From a virus: 56,414 nt of DNA. How positions within the stretch are numbered: the stretch's first letter is position 1; every line of letters starts with the position of its first letter. Where the stretch lies: positions 1-56,414 of the IMG/VR virus record IMGVR_UViG_3300024180_000007; one strand, written 5' to 3'. Below are positions 1-7,364 of this stretch, one piece after another. The notes under the pieces were generated by a model. The model worked only from the letters and a program-made list of their open reading frames with translations, was not told where the DNA came from and made no database searches. The position numbers and the translations under genes were made by a program.

Positions 1-790
1 AACAGGAGCAAATTCATCTAATGGTATAAAAACAATAAATGATTATGAAAGTGTTTTGTTTAATGGAAGAGGTGCTGCTGGATTTGCGGTTATTGGAAAT
101 GCTGAGATTAGATTAGGTTTTGGTACAGCTTACACAGCTGCTCAATCAGACTTAATAATAACCCATACGAGTGGGCTTGTTGGAATCGGGGGAAATACTC
201 CATCATATTTATTTGATGTTAGAAAGAATACTGTAAGTGGTGCAATTGCAAGATTTTCTGCTATTAATCCTCACGTTATAATTGAATCAAGTACAGCAGG
301 TAATAGTGTTTTACATTTTAAACCAAATTTAACAAGTAGTAAATCTGGTCAATTCAAGGTAACAGCTGGAAATGGTTATAATTTTAAATGGACTAATGAT
401 GCTGCTGGTACAGGTGAAACTATTTATATGGACTTAGATACAAGTACCACAGGAGGTGGAGACTTGACAGTGAAAGGAGATATAATAGCTTATGGTGCGC
501 CTTCTGATAAAAAGTATAAAGAAAATATTAAGCCAATTGAAAGTGCTTTAGATAAAGCAATGCAACTTCAAGGTGTTACATTCGACTGGAAAGAAAGTGA
601 TAGTATATTAGATATAAAAGAAGATATAGGTTTTATAGCTCAAGATGTTGAAAAAGTTTTACCAGAACTTGTTAGAGATAATGGTAAAGGAAATTTATCT
701 TTAAGATACCAAGGTGTTACACCTATACTTTTAGAAGCTATAAAAGAATTAAAAGCGGAAATAGAAGAATTAAAAAAACAAATTAAATAA
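1..790 (+). CDS. Tail fibre C-terminal part with S74-type intramolecular chaperone (5' partial at window edge)
   Basis: The reading frame is open from base 2, so the gene enters from outside the window; a TTG at 56 is not a credible start. The upstream part is a beta-rich fibre. The last ~95 residues form a typical peptidase S74 / intramolecular chaperone domain: the S-D-x-x-Y-K-E-N-I motif begins at the serine codon 503-505, followed by the GFIAQDVEKVLPELV and LLEAIKELKAEIEELKKQ patterns, ending in a coiled coil. In this family the domain drives fibre trimerisation and then cleaves itself off at the conserved serine. The frame is continuous with the open gene at 55441-56414 if the window is circular, giving a 587-residue protein. 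The stop overlaps the next ATG by one base. Confidence 0.88.
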   Translation, partial: TGANSSNGIKTINDYESVLFNGRGAAGFAVIGNAEIRLGFGTAYTAAQSDLIITHTSGLVGIGGNTPSYLFDVRKNTVSGAIARFSAINPHVIIESSTAGNSVLHFKPNLTSSKSGQFKVTAGNGYNFKWTNDAAGTGETIYMDLDTSTTGGGDLTVKGDIIAYGAPSDKKYKENIKPIESALDKAMQLQGVTFDWKESDSILDIKEDIGFIAQDVEKVLPELVRDNGKGNLSLRYQGVTPILLEAIKELKAEIEELKKQIK

Positions 791-1254
791 TGGCAGTACC
801 AACATCAGGAGCATTATCTATGGAATCTATAGCGCAAGAAGCGTTATATGGCACTTGGGGTTCAGGAACTATAACTGGACCAATTTCTATGTATGATATG
901 ATAAATGGTGGAAACGCACACGGATCTGGTAATTCTTATCCTACAGTAAATGATGACTGTACGCCTAATCCAGTTGATAGATCTTACTACCAAATTACTC
1001 TAACAGAAGCTACTTATCCTTCTACCCCAAATGTTACTGTTTACACAACAAGAAACCCTATTACAGGTTTAACAACAAATGATGTTTTATATGATTATGT
1101 AAATGGATCATATACAGCCTGGACAGGTGCTTCACAAACTAATGATTATTGGATATGGAGTCAAGGAACGTTTTTTAATAATTGTACAGACTGTCCAATT
1201 ATTACAGTTAATTCATCTGGGGTAATAACTTCTACTGGTTGTTCTTGTCCTTAA
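790..1254 (+). CDS. Virion adhesin-like protein, N-terminal PTSGALSM type
   Basis: 154 residues. It opens with MAVPTSGALSMESIAQEA and reaches SMYDMINGGNAHGSGNSYPT near residue 45, a pattern I recall from N-termini of marine phage tail-associated adhesins. The second half is a beta-rich, cysteine-bounded segment (NDVLYDY...GVITSTGCSCP) resembling one copy of the repeat found in the next gene. In remembered relatives the GNSYPT segment leads directly into a PYRFSDWYGYD segment; here that segment starts the separate gene at 1265, which suggests a split or reshuffled adhesin. Start ATG follows the fibre stop with a one-base overlap. Function in receptor binding is inferred. Confidence 0.7.
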   Translation: MAVPTSGALSMESIAQEALYGTWGSGTITGPISMYDMINGGNAHGSGNSYPTVNDDCTPNPVDRSYYQITLTEATYPSTPNVTVYTTRNPITGLTTNDVLYDYVNGSYTAWTGASQTNDYWIWSQGTFFNNCTDCPIITVNSSGVITSTGCSCP

Positions 1255-1264
1255 AATTTAAATT

Positions 1265-2119
1265 ATGCCTATAGCTTACCCATATAGATTTTCAGACTGG
1301 TACGGTTACGATAAAGACTGTACGCCAGTTGGACCTGCTTTTTATATGACTACTACTTCTGTAACTGGTTCTACCGCAGCATATGCGTGTAACTATATAT
1401 TTGATGGGAGTTATTATGCTACACTTTATTACCACGATGGCACAGGAGCTACACCTGTAGTGGGAGACGTTGTTTATACAGATGCGGCTGGTAATAACGA
1501 ATATAATCCTTCAAGCGATAGATGGGTTGGTAATGCAACTGGGAGTACTTCAGGAGGCACAGGTTTATATAGGTTTGATAGCGGAGGTGGACAAGTAGAA
1601 CAATTGTACACTTGTGGTTTAAGCTCATTTAGTAGTTCTGTTGACAGCAATCCAAGTAGTGTTTGTAGTGCAACTATGAATCAAACTTACTACCATAATG
1701 GTAGTGGAACAATACCTATATCTGGTGACACTACTTATTCTTCAAACAGTGGCACATATCCTTATTTGTCAGCTGGAAATTATAAAATATCGTCAACTCA
1801 ATATATTACAGTTGGATCAAATGGTTTAGTTTCAAGTATAAATACTTGTATAACAACAACATCATTTAGTTCTGGCTCAGGGCAGGCAGATACTAAGTTC
1901 ATATGTACTCAATCTGTGAATACAACAAAATATCACGATGGTAGTGGTAACAACCCGACAACAGGAGATACTGTTTATGAGAATTCTGCTGGAACATCAT
2001 TTACTGCAAATGGTTATTACACAATACAAAACGGAGCATCGCCTCCTGCAACAATTGGTTATTATAGAATAACTGGTGGAAGTGGAGTAGTAGCCTCATT
2101 GGGATTATGCTTTCCATAA
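1265..2119 (+). CDS. Repeat-containing virion adhesin
   Basis: 284 residues, Tyr/Gly/Ser/Thr-rich and presumably all beta. After the MPIAYPYRFSDWYGYDKDC start, three copies of an ~80-residue unit are visible. They begin near residues 55 (YYHDGTGATPVVGDVVY), 141 (YYHNGSGTIPISGDTTY) and 221 (KYHDGSGNNPTTGDTVY). Each ends in a GLxSS/GVVAS strand and a cysteine. The same unit ends the 1595-residue tail protein (15516-20303). Virion surface location and receptor role are inferred from composition and neighbourhood. It ends the rightward structural run from the fibre; the next gene has its own promoter. Confidence 0.65.
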   Translation: MPIAYPYRFSDWYGYDKDCTPVGPAFYMTTTSVTGSTAAYACNYIFDGSYYATLYYHDGTGATPVVGDVVYTDAAGNNEYNPSSDRWVGNATGSTSGGTGLYRFDSGGGQVEQLYTCGLSSFSSSVDSNPSSVCSATMNQTYYHNGSGTIPISGDTTYSSNSGTYPYLSAGNYKISSTQYITVGSNGLVSSINTCITTTSFSSGSGQADTKFICTQSVNTTKYHDGSGNNPTTGDTVYENSAGTSFTANGYYTIQNGASPPATIGYYRITGGSGVVASLGLCFP

Positions 2120-2136
2120 CATAAACTTAAAATTTG

Positions 2137-2144
2137 TATATTTG
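2137..2144 (+). promoter_or_regulatory. Bacteroidetes-type promoter, -7 box TATATTTG
   Basis: TATATTTG matches the TAnnTTTG -7 element used by the primary sigma factor of Bacteroidetes. It lies 30 bp before the start of the gene at 2174 in an otherwise gene-free gap. Confidence 0.7.
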
Positions 2145-2173
2145 TACAAATAAATTAATTTAAAAAACAAACA

Positions 2174-2590
2174 ATGGTAGTTACTTATAAATGGAATATT
2201 AATCAAATGGATGCTCACATTCAATCAGAGGGTGAAAGCAATGTTATTTATACTGTTCATTATACATATACAGGATCTACTATAGCTGAAAATGGAGAAA
2301 CATTTTATGCACAAAGTATTGGTGCTGAAACTTACACATATGTAGCTGGAGAACCTTTTACTCCATACGAAAATACTGAAGCTTTTGAGAGTGTAGTTAT
2401 TGGATGGCTTGAAGGGTCTTGTGATATACCTTCAATGCAAGCTAATATAATAGCTGGCTTAGAAGCTCAAATTGCTCCAATAAACGAAGCCTTGTATTTT
2501 TCTTGGCAAGATCCTGAACCAACACCACCTCCAGTTATAGAACCTGAAGAACCAATTGAGGAAGAAGAAGAAGTTGTTGATGGAGAGTAA
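2174..2590 (+). CDS. Conserved phage protein with acidic proline tail (DUF7936-like)
   Basis: 138 residues. The body (VTYKWNINQMDAHIQSEGESNVIYTVHYTYTG, then FTPYENTEAFESVVIGWLEG and ANIIAGLEAQI) matches a family I recall from cyanophages and other marine phages as DUF7936; that name is from memory. The last ~30 residues are a flexible Pro/Glu tail ending EEEEEVVDGE. It has its own TATATTTG promoter and sits among fibre genes, so a virion or assembly role is plausible but not shown. Confidence 0.6.
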   Translation: MVVTYKWNINQMDAHIQSEGESNVIYTVHYTYTGSTIAENGETFYAQSIGAETYTYVAGEPFTPYENTEAFESVVIGWLEGSCDIPSMQANIIAGLEAQIAPINEALYFSWQDPEPTPPPVIEPEEPIEEEEEVVDGE

Positions 2591-2601
2591 ATAATATTTA
2601 T

Positions 2602-2609
2602 TATATTTG
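2602..2609 (+). promoter_or_regulatory. Bacteroidetes-type promoter, -7 box TATATTTG
   Basis: TATATTTG 30 bp before the ATG at 2639, followed by a short tandem aatctaaaat repeat that forms the 5' leader. Confidence 0.65.
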
Positions 2610-2638
2610 TATATAAATTTAATCTAAAATAATCTAAA

Positions 2639-2896
2639 ATGTCAAAAAATTTAACACCAGAAGAGTTACAGAATTTACAAGCTCTTAATCAGGAATTTAC
2701 TCAAGTAAAACTAAAGTTAGCTGATTCAGTTTATCAACAAGTTTTATTTACTAAAGACCTGGACACAATAAGAGAAAAGTTTTCGTCTGTTGAAAAAGAG
2801 TTGTCAGAAAAGTATGGAGCTAATTCTATTATTGATTTAGCAACTGGAGAAGTAAAAGAAAATCAACCAGCTGAAACAGCAGAGGTTATAGAATAA
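2639..2896 (+). CDS. Small coiled-coil phage protein
   Basis: 85 residues. It opens LTPEELQNLQALNQEF and continues as a long predicted amphipathic helix to residue ~60 (KFSSVEKELSEKYG), then the tail ANSIIDLATGEV. This layout is common in small phage proteins of marine T4-like and podo-like phages that I recall only as hypothetical coiled coils. The acidic tail ends AETAEVIE. The next gene follows after 6 bp. Confidence 0.6.
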   Translation: MSKNLTPEELQNLQALNQEFTQVKLKLADSVYQQVLFTKDLDTIREKFSSVEKELSEKYGANSIIDLATGEVKENQPAETAEVIE

Positions 2897-2902
2897 AAAA
2901 AC

Positions 2903-3133
2903 ATGGCAAAAATTAGCAACACATCAGCGTACCCAAATATTACAGTTATTGACTCAAATGATTATTTAATTCTTACTGATGCAGAAAATGATCTAATGAC
3001 TAAGTCTTGTAAAATTTCAACGCTTTCTAATTTTATAATAGATGGTGGTGTTGTTAAATTAATTGCGCCAGATAATAGCGTTTGGAGACTTCTTGTTAGT
3101 AATACAGGAGTTCTTTCAACTGAGGCTGTTTAG
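2903..3133 (+). CDS. Short fibre-like protein
   Basis: 76 residues. The start MAKISNTSAYPNITVIDSNDYLILTD, followed by KSCKISTLSNFI, parallels the N-terminal segment of the fibre gene at 54730 (MARISTYKKTVPVVAADKWIGSD...TRNFTAQDVADFIN), so it looks like a stand-alone virion-attachment module of a tail fibre. The end (WRLLVSNTGVLSTEAV) resembles short fibre C-termini. No further domains are visible. Confidence 0.55.
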   Translation: MAKISNTSAYPNITVIDSNDYLILTDAENDLMTKSCKISTLSNFIIDGGVVKLIAPDNSVWRLLVSNTGVLSTEAV

Positions 3134-3144
3134 CCAAATTAAAA

Positions 3145-3369
3145 ATGGACATAAGAAAAATTTCAATTGGAGCAGACTATAAGTCTGGTGCTATGCATTA
3201 CATAGTAGGTCAGGATGTTTTAGGCGGCAGTTATGGAATACATCTTATACAGCATGATGTTTCAGCAGATTCATATAAGATATGGATTATGAAAAAAGAT
3301 GAAATTTTACTTTGGAAGGAATTTAAATGCACTCTACCTATATCTTTAGAATATAATATAAACTTTTAA
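3145..3369 (+). CDS. Small conserved phage protein, unknown function
   Basis: 74 residues, MDIRKISIGADYKSGAMHY...KKDEILLWKEFKC...ISLEYNINF. The whole chain looks like one compact alpha/beta domain; I recall near-identical hypothetical proteins in other marine phages but no function. Its stop overlaps the next ATG by one base, so it is co-translated with the GroES-like gene. Confidence 0.55.
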   Translation: MDIRKISIGADYKSGAMHYIVGQDVLGGSYGIHLIQHDVSADSYKIWIMKKDEILLWKEFKCTLPISLEYNINF

Positions 3370-3938
3370 TGAAATCTCCTTACTCATTTATTGTTAAACC
3401 TTATAACAATAGAAGGTATGACAACATCAAAAACTACGGTGATGTAGAATTCATCACAAGCACTTCAGAAGAAGACCATAAAGCTTCTAATCGTTTTGCG
3501 ATTGTAGTCTCTACTCCTATACATTATAAAGGCCCTATAAAAGAGGGTGACATACTTTTAGTGCATCATAACGTGTTTAAGTTTTACAACGACATGTATG
3601 GTCGTAGAAAAAGTGGTAAAAGTTTTTTTAAAGACAATTTGTTTTTTGTAGATCCAGATCAATTTTATCTTTATAAAAGTAAAGAAGAATCTAATTGGAT
3701 GGGTTATAGCAAGTATTGTTTTGTAAAACCATTAAAAGCAAAAAAATCTTATCTTGATAAAAATTCTAAAAATGAACCATTAAGAGGTATTGTAAAATAC
3801 ATTAATAATGAGTTAATTGAAAAAGGAGTTAAAGTAGGTGATGAGGTTTTATATGAGCCTAACTCTGAATACGAATTTGTAGTAGATGATGAAAAATTAT
3901 ATAGGATGTTTACAAGAAATATAACAGTGGTGTTATGA
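3369..3938 (+). CDS. Tandem GroES-like (Cpn10-fold) protein, putative co-chaperonin
   Basis: 189 residues that fall into two similar halves. Half 1 (about residues 6-103) runs from FIVKPYNNRR through a charged loop and FAIVVSTPIHYKGPIKEGDILLVHHNVFKF to a final strand. Half 2 (about 116-189) has YCFVKPLKAKKS...GIVKYINNELIEKGVKVGDEVLYEPNSEYEFVV...NITVVL. Each half follows the Cpn10 order: KPL strand, mobile-loop region, G-x-V strand, V-x-x-GDxVLY, closing strand. The GroES-like assignment is pattern-based and carries moderate confidence. A canonical GroES exists elsewhere (49897). The gene overlaps its neighbours by 1 and 4 bp. Confidence 0.5.
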   Translation: MKSPYSFIVKPYNNRRYDNIKNYGDVEFITSTSEEDHKASNRFAIVVSTPIHYKGPIKEGDILLVHHNVFKFYNDMYGRRKSGKSFFKDNLFFVDPDQFYLYKSKEESNWMGYSKYCFVKPLKAKKSYLDKNSKNEPLRGIVKYINNELIEKGVKVGDEVLYEPNSEYEFVVDDEKLYRMFTRNITVVL

Positions 3939-4408
3939 TAAAATTTTATCAAAACGTAATTTCTAATCCTGATTTTTATGTAGAAGAAATATTAAAAAAA
4001 GGTTTTTATGATTTGCCAGATGGAGAAAATTTATTTAAAAATGTTTGTCAAAAACATCAAGATGAATTTTATCAATTTCTTTTAAATAACGTGCCTAATT
4101 ATAAAGTTGTTTTAAATTTTGTTCGTCAATCACCATTAGGTCAAAAAGAACCTAACTACATTCACACAGATGATATGATGGGTGATTTGACTGCTGTTTT
4201 GTATTTAAACAAAAAACATCCTAATGAATATGGAACAACACTATATGATGATGATGATAACAAGATATTAGTTTCCAAAGCAAAATACAATTCTGTTTTT
4301 ATATTTCCTTCAAGTGTTAAGCATTCGAGAAATACATTAGATAACTTTGGTAAAAAAAACGAATCAAGATTAGTTCAAGTAGCGTTTTTAAATAAAAAAA
4401 ATGAATGA
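3935..4408 (+). CDS. 2OG-Fe(II) oxygenase family protein
   Basis: 157 residues with the double-stranded beta-helix signature of 2-oxoglutarate/iron-dependent dioxygenases. Iron ligands H77-T-D79 lie in NYIHTDDMMGDLTAVLYLN, the distal ligand H130 lies in FPSSVKHSRN, and the 2OG-binding arginine R145 lies in ESRLVQVAFL. It resembles the DUF6445-like subgroup common in marine phages (from memory). The substrate is unknown; protein hydroxylation or demethylation are options. It overlaps the GroES-like gene by 4 bp and the SET gene by 8 bp, so the three are one translational unit. Confidence 0.8.
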   Translation: MIKFYQNVISNPDFYVEEILKKGFYDLPDGENLFKNVCQKHQDEFYQFLLNNVPNYKVVLNFVRQSPLGQKEPNYIHTDDMMGDLTAVLYLNKKHPNEYGTTLYDDDDNKILVSKAKYNSVFIFPSSVKHSRNTLDNFGKKNESRLVQVAFLNKKNE

Positions 4409-4793
4409 TTTTAAGGAAATGCTAAATGAATTAAATATTAACCTTGAAGAGTTAAATATTTACATAGAGTCAGATAAATTTAAAAAAGAAGCTGGACCTG
4501 TTGTTGATGATAATAATAAAAATTATAAAGTGTTACCTTCAAAAATAGAAGGAAAAGGAATATTTGCTTGTAAAGATTTTAATAAAGGAGATTTCATAGG
4601 CTATGGTAAGTTAAATAATACAAGAACTTTAGCAGGAAGATATACAAATCACTCTAATTTAAACAATGCTAAATTTTATTATATTAAAAAAAACAGTAAT
4701 TTAGTTTTAATAGCTGAAAAAGATATTATTTCTGAAGATGAAATATTAGTTAATTACAGACACCACACCTATAATAAAGAATATTATGAGTAG
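4401..4793 (+). CDS. SET-domain protein (putative protein lysine methyltransferase)
   Basis: 130 residues. After an acidic N-terminal helix, a minimal SET domain follows. It comprises SKIEGKGIFACKDFNKGDFIG (47-67, SET-N), RYTNHSNLNNAKF (80-92, the NHS SAM-binding motif) and AEKDIISEDEILVNYR (105-120) with catalytic Y119. SET enzymes transfer methyl groups from SAM to protein lysines; in a phage the target might be a virion, chaperonin or host protein, which the sequence does not show. No pre-SET zinc cluster is present. It overlaps the oxygenase upstream and the small ORF at 4786 downstream. Confidence 0.8.
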   Translation: MNDFKEMLNELNINLEELNIYIESDKFKKEAGPVVDDNNKNYKVLPSKIEGKGIFACKDFNKGDFIGYGKLNNTRTLAGRYTNHSNLNNAKFYYIKKNSNLVLIAEKDIISEDEILVNYRHHTYNKEYYE

Positions 4794-4953
4794 AGAATGG
4801 GATTGGATGGATGATTTAGGTGAAGAAGTTTATCCAATAAAAAAAGTAAAGCGTATTAAAAATGAATACAAACGAAACAAAATTAAAAATAATAGAAGCA
4901 GGACACGAGGCGGTCAGACAACTGATCAAAGTGGCGAAGGAAGACATTATTAA
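4786..4953 (+). CDS. Small overlapping ORF, 55 aa
   Basis: ATG at 4786 lies inside the end of the SET gene and the ORF runs to TAA at 4951-4953, overlapping the next gene (4862) by 92 bp in another frame. The N-terminus MSREWDWMDDLGEEVYPIKKVKRIKN looks protein-like. The second half is Arg/Asn/Gly-rich and falls wholly in the overlap. It may be a real short protein or a translational coupler. Confidence 0.4.
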   Translation: MSREWDWMDDLGEEVYPIKKVKRIKNEYKRNKIKNNRSRTRGGQTTDQSGEGRHY

Positions 4954-5137
4954 ATATGGTACAGATGATGAGTTAGCTGCAGATAGATTAAAAAATGCAG
5001 CTGCCACAAAAAAACTTTGTATTATGGATGCTTTTGAAATTTTAAAAAAAATACAAGAGGAAAAAGATTTATTAGAAGGAGTTGATACTAAAGTAAATAA
5101 CACACCAAAAGGATTTGCAGAATCAAGATCAAAATAA
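4862..5137 (+). CDS. Conserved protein next to terminase, small-terminase candidate
   Basis: 91 residues, mainly helical: KIIEAGHEAVRQLIKVAKEDI, then DELAADRLKNAAATKKLCIMDAFEILKKIQEEKD. I recall this family as an uncharacterised protein directly before the large terminase in marine Bacteroidetes phages. Its size, helical content and position fit a small terminase (DNA recognition for packaging), but no helix-turn-helix is obvious. It overlaps the large terminase start by 23 bp. Confidence 0.55.
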   Translation: MNTNETKLKIIEAGHEAVRQLIKVAKEDIIKYGTDDELAADRLKNAAATKKLCIMDAFEILKKIQEEKDLLEGVDTKVNNTPKGFAESRSK

Positions 5138-7364
5138 AATATATATAGAACTAAAAAATATAGTTCCTAAAAATGTTTTGACTACAAAAAACAAAGCAAG
5201 AACCTGGACCTACGGTTATAATGAAAAATACAATTTTGTTGTAGTGTCTAAAACAGGTCAAATTGATCAGATAATAAATATTAGTGGTTTAAATGTTGCG
5301 CTTCCCAAAGCTCCTAAAGACATTTTTAAAAGATCTAAAAAAAAAGAAGACCAATACTGGGAGGCTAAAATATTACCAAAACAATTAACAAGAATTAAAT
5401 CTATATTTCAATGGCATGATACTCCTTCGAGTTTTAAAAACGAGTGGGTAGATTATATTGAAAATGAATTTAATTTTAGAGAAGAAGGATTTTGGTTTAT
5501 AAATAAAGGAGTTCCTACTTACATCACTGGAACGCATTACATGTATTTACAGTGGACTAAGATTGATGTTGGATTTCCAGACTTTAGAGAAGCTAACAGA
5601 ATATTTTATATTTTTTGGGAAGCCTGTAAGGCAGACAAAAGAAGTTTTGGAATGGATTACTTAAAAATAAGACGTTCTGGCTTTTCATTTATGGCCTCAT
5701 GCGAGGGAGTTAATATGGGTACAATAACTAAAGATGCTCGTATAGGTATACTTTCTAAAACTGGATCTGATGCAAAAAAAATGTTTACAGATAAAATTGT
5801 TCCTATATCTAATAATTATCCATTCTTTTTTAAACCTATACAAGATGGTATGGATAAGCCAAAAACTGAATTAGCTTATAGAGTTCCTGCTGCAAAAATT
5901 ACTAAAAAAAATATGTATTTAAATGAAGAGCAAGAGCTTGAAGGTTTAGATACTACTATTGATTGGAAAAATACTGGAGACAACAGTTATGATGGTGAGA
6001 AGCTTCGACTACTACTACACGATGAAAGTGGTAAATGGGAGCGTCCTGATAATATTTTAAATAACTGGAGGGTTACAAAAACTTGTTTACGTTTAGGTAG
6101 TAAAATAGTCGGTAAGTGTATGATGGGTTCTACATCTAATGCATTAGAGAAAGGTGGTGGTAATTTTAAAAAATTATATAACGATTCTAATGTGGGATCA
6201 CGAAACTCTAATGGTCAAACTAAAAGTGGGTTATATTCACTTTTTATCCCAATGGAGTGGAATATGGAAGGGTTTATAGATAGGTATGGAATGCCTGTAT
6301 TTAATAATCCATCAAGTCCAGTATTAGGAATTGACGGTGAAATGATACATCAAGGAGCTATAGATTACTGGCAGAACGAGGTTGATTCATTATCTAATGA
6401 CCCTGATGCTTTAAATGAATTTTATAGACAGTTTCCGAGAACTGAGTCTCACGCATTTAGAGATGAAAGTAAACAGTCTTTATTTAATTTAACTAAAATA
6501 TATCAACAAATTGATTATAATGACTCATTAATTATGGGTCAAAATATAACTCAAGGATCGTTTTCTTGGCATAACGGAGTTAAAGATACCAGGGTAATTT
6601 GGACTCCAGATAAAAGAGGAAGATTTTTTGTATCTTGGTTACCAGAAATGTCGTTACAAAATAAAGTAACAATAAAAAATGGGAGGAAATATCCAGGGAA
6701 CGAACACATTGGATCGTTTGGTTGTGACTCTTATGATATTTCTGGAGTTGTTGTAGGGAAGGGATCTAATGGTTCTTTGCATGGTATGACAAAGTTTAAT
6801 ATGGATAACGCTCCAAGTAATGAGTTTTTTTTAGAATATATAGCACGTCCTCAGACTGCAGAAATATTTTTTGAAGAAGTATTAATGGCTTGTGTGTTTT
6901 ATGGGATGCCAATATTGTGTGAAAACAATAAACCTCGATTACTCTATCATTTTAAAAATAGAGGTTATAGAGGGTTTAGTACAAATAGGCCTGACAAAAC
7001 ATTTAATAAATTATCCAAAACAGAAAAAGAATTAGGTGGTATACCAAATTCAAGTGAGGATGTAAAACAATCTCACGCTTCTGCAATAGAATCTTACATA
7101 GAAAAGCATGTAGGTTTAGATTTAGTTCAAAATTATAGAGATAGTGATGAGATGGGTGTAATGTATTTTCAAAGAACATTAGAGGATTGGGCAAAGTTTG
7201 ATATTAACAATAGAACTAAGTTTGATGCTTCTATAAGTTCAGGGTTAGCAATCATGGCTAATCAAAAACACTTGTATACCCCAGCTAAAGAAAAATCGAA
7301 AATAAGCATTAACTTTGCAAGATATAATAATAAGAATTCAGTTAGTCAATTACTTAATAAATGA
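5115..7364 (+). CDS. terL: Terminase large subunit
   Basis: 749 residues, ATPase plus nuclease that packages DNA into the procapsid. A degenerate Walker A-like loop (KIRRSGFS, 184-191) precedes the Walker B LLLHDESGKWE with D303-E304. A C-terminal RNase H-like nuclease starts at FGCDSYDISG (D538). Conserved terminase blocks such as GTHYMYLQWTKID and FYRQFPRTESHAFRDE are present. No ATG exists near the N-terminus: the frame opens at 5097 and TTG at 5115 is the likely start, reading MQNQDQNKIYIELKNIVP. The gene overlaps the portal gene by 4 bp (ATGA). Confidence 0.9.
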   Translation: MQNQDQNKIYIELKNIVPKNVLTTKNKARTWTYGYNEKYNFVVVSKTGQIDQIINISGLNVALPKAPKDIFKRSKKKEDQYWEAKILPKQLTRIKSIFQWHDTPSSFKNEWVDYIENEFNFREEGFWFINKGVPTYITGTHYMYLQWTKIDVGFPDFREANRIFYIFWEACKADKRSFGMDYLKIRRSGFSFMASCEGVNMGTITKDARIGILSKTGSDAKKMFTDKIVPISNNYPFFFKPIQDGMDKPKTELAYRVPAAKITKKNMYLNEEQELEGLDTTIDWKNTGDNSYDGEKLRLLLHDESGKWERPDNILNNWRVTKTCLRLGSKIVGKCMMGSTSNALEKGGGNFKKLYNDSNVGSRNSNGQTKSGLYSLFIPMEWNMEGFIDRYGMPVFNNPSSPVLGIDGEMIHQGAIDYWQNEVDSLSNDPDALNEFYRQFPRTESHAFRDESKQSLFNLTKIYQQIDYNDSLIMGQNITQGSFSWHNGVKDTRVIWTPDKRGRFFVSWLPEMSLQNKVTIKNGRKYPGNEHIGSFGCDSYDISGVVVGKGSNGSLHGMTKFNMDNAPSNEFFLEYIARPQTAEIFFEEVLMACVFYGMPILCENNKPRLLYHFKNRGYRGFSTNRPDKTFNKLSKTEKELGGIPNSSEDVKQSHASAIESYIEKHVGLDLVQNYRDSDEMGVMYFQRTLEDWAKFDINNRTKFDASISSGLAIMANQKHLYTPAKEKSKISINFARYNNKNSVSQLLNK

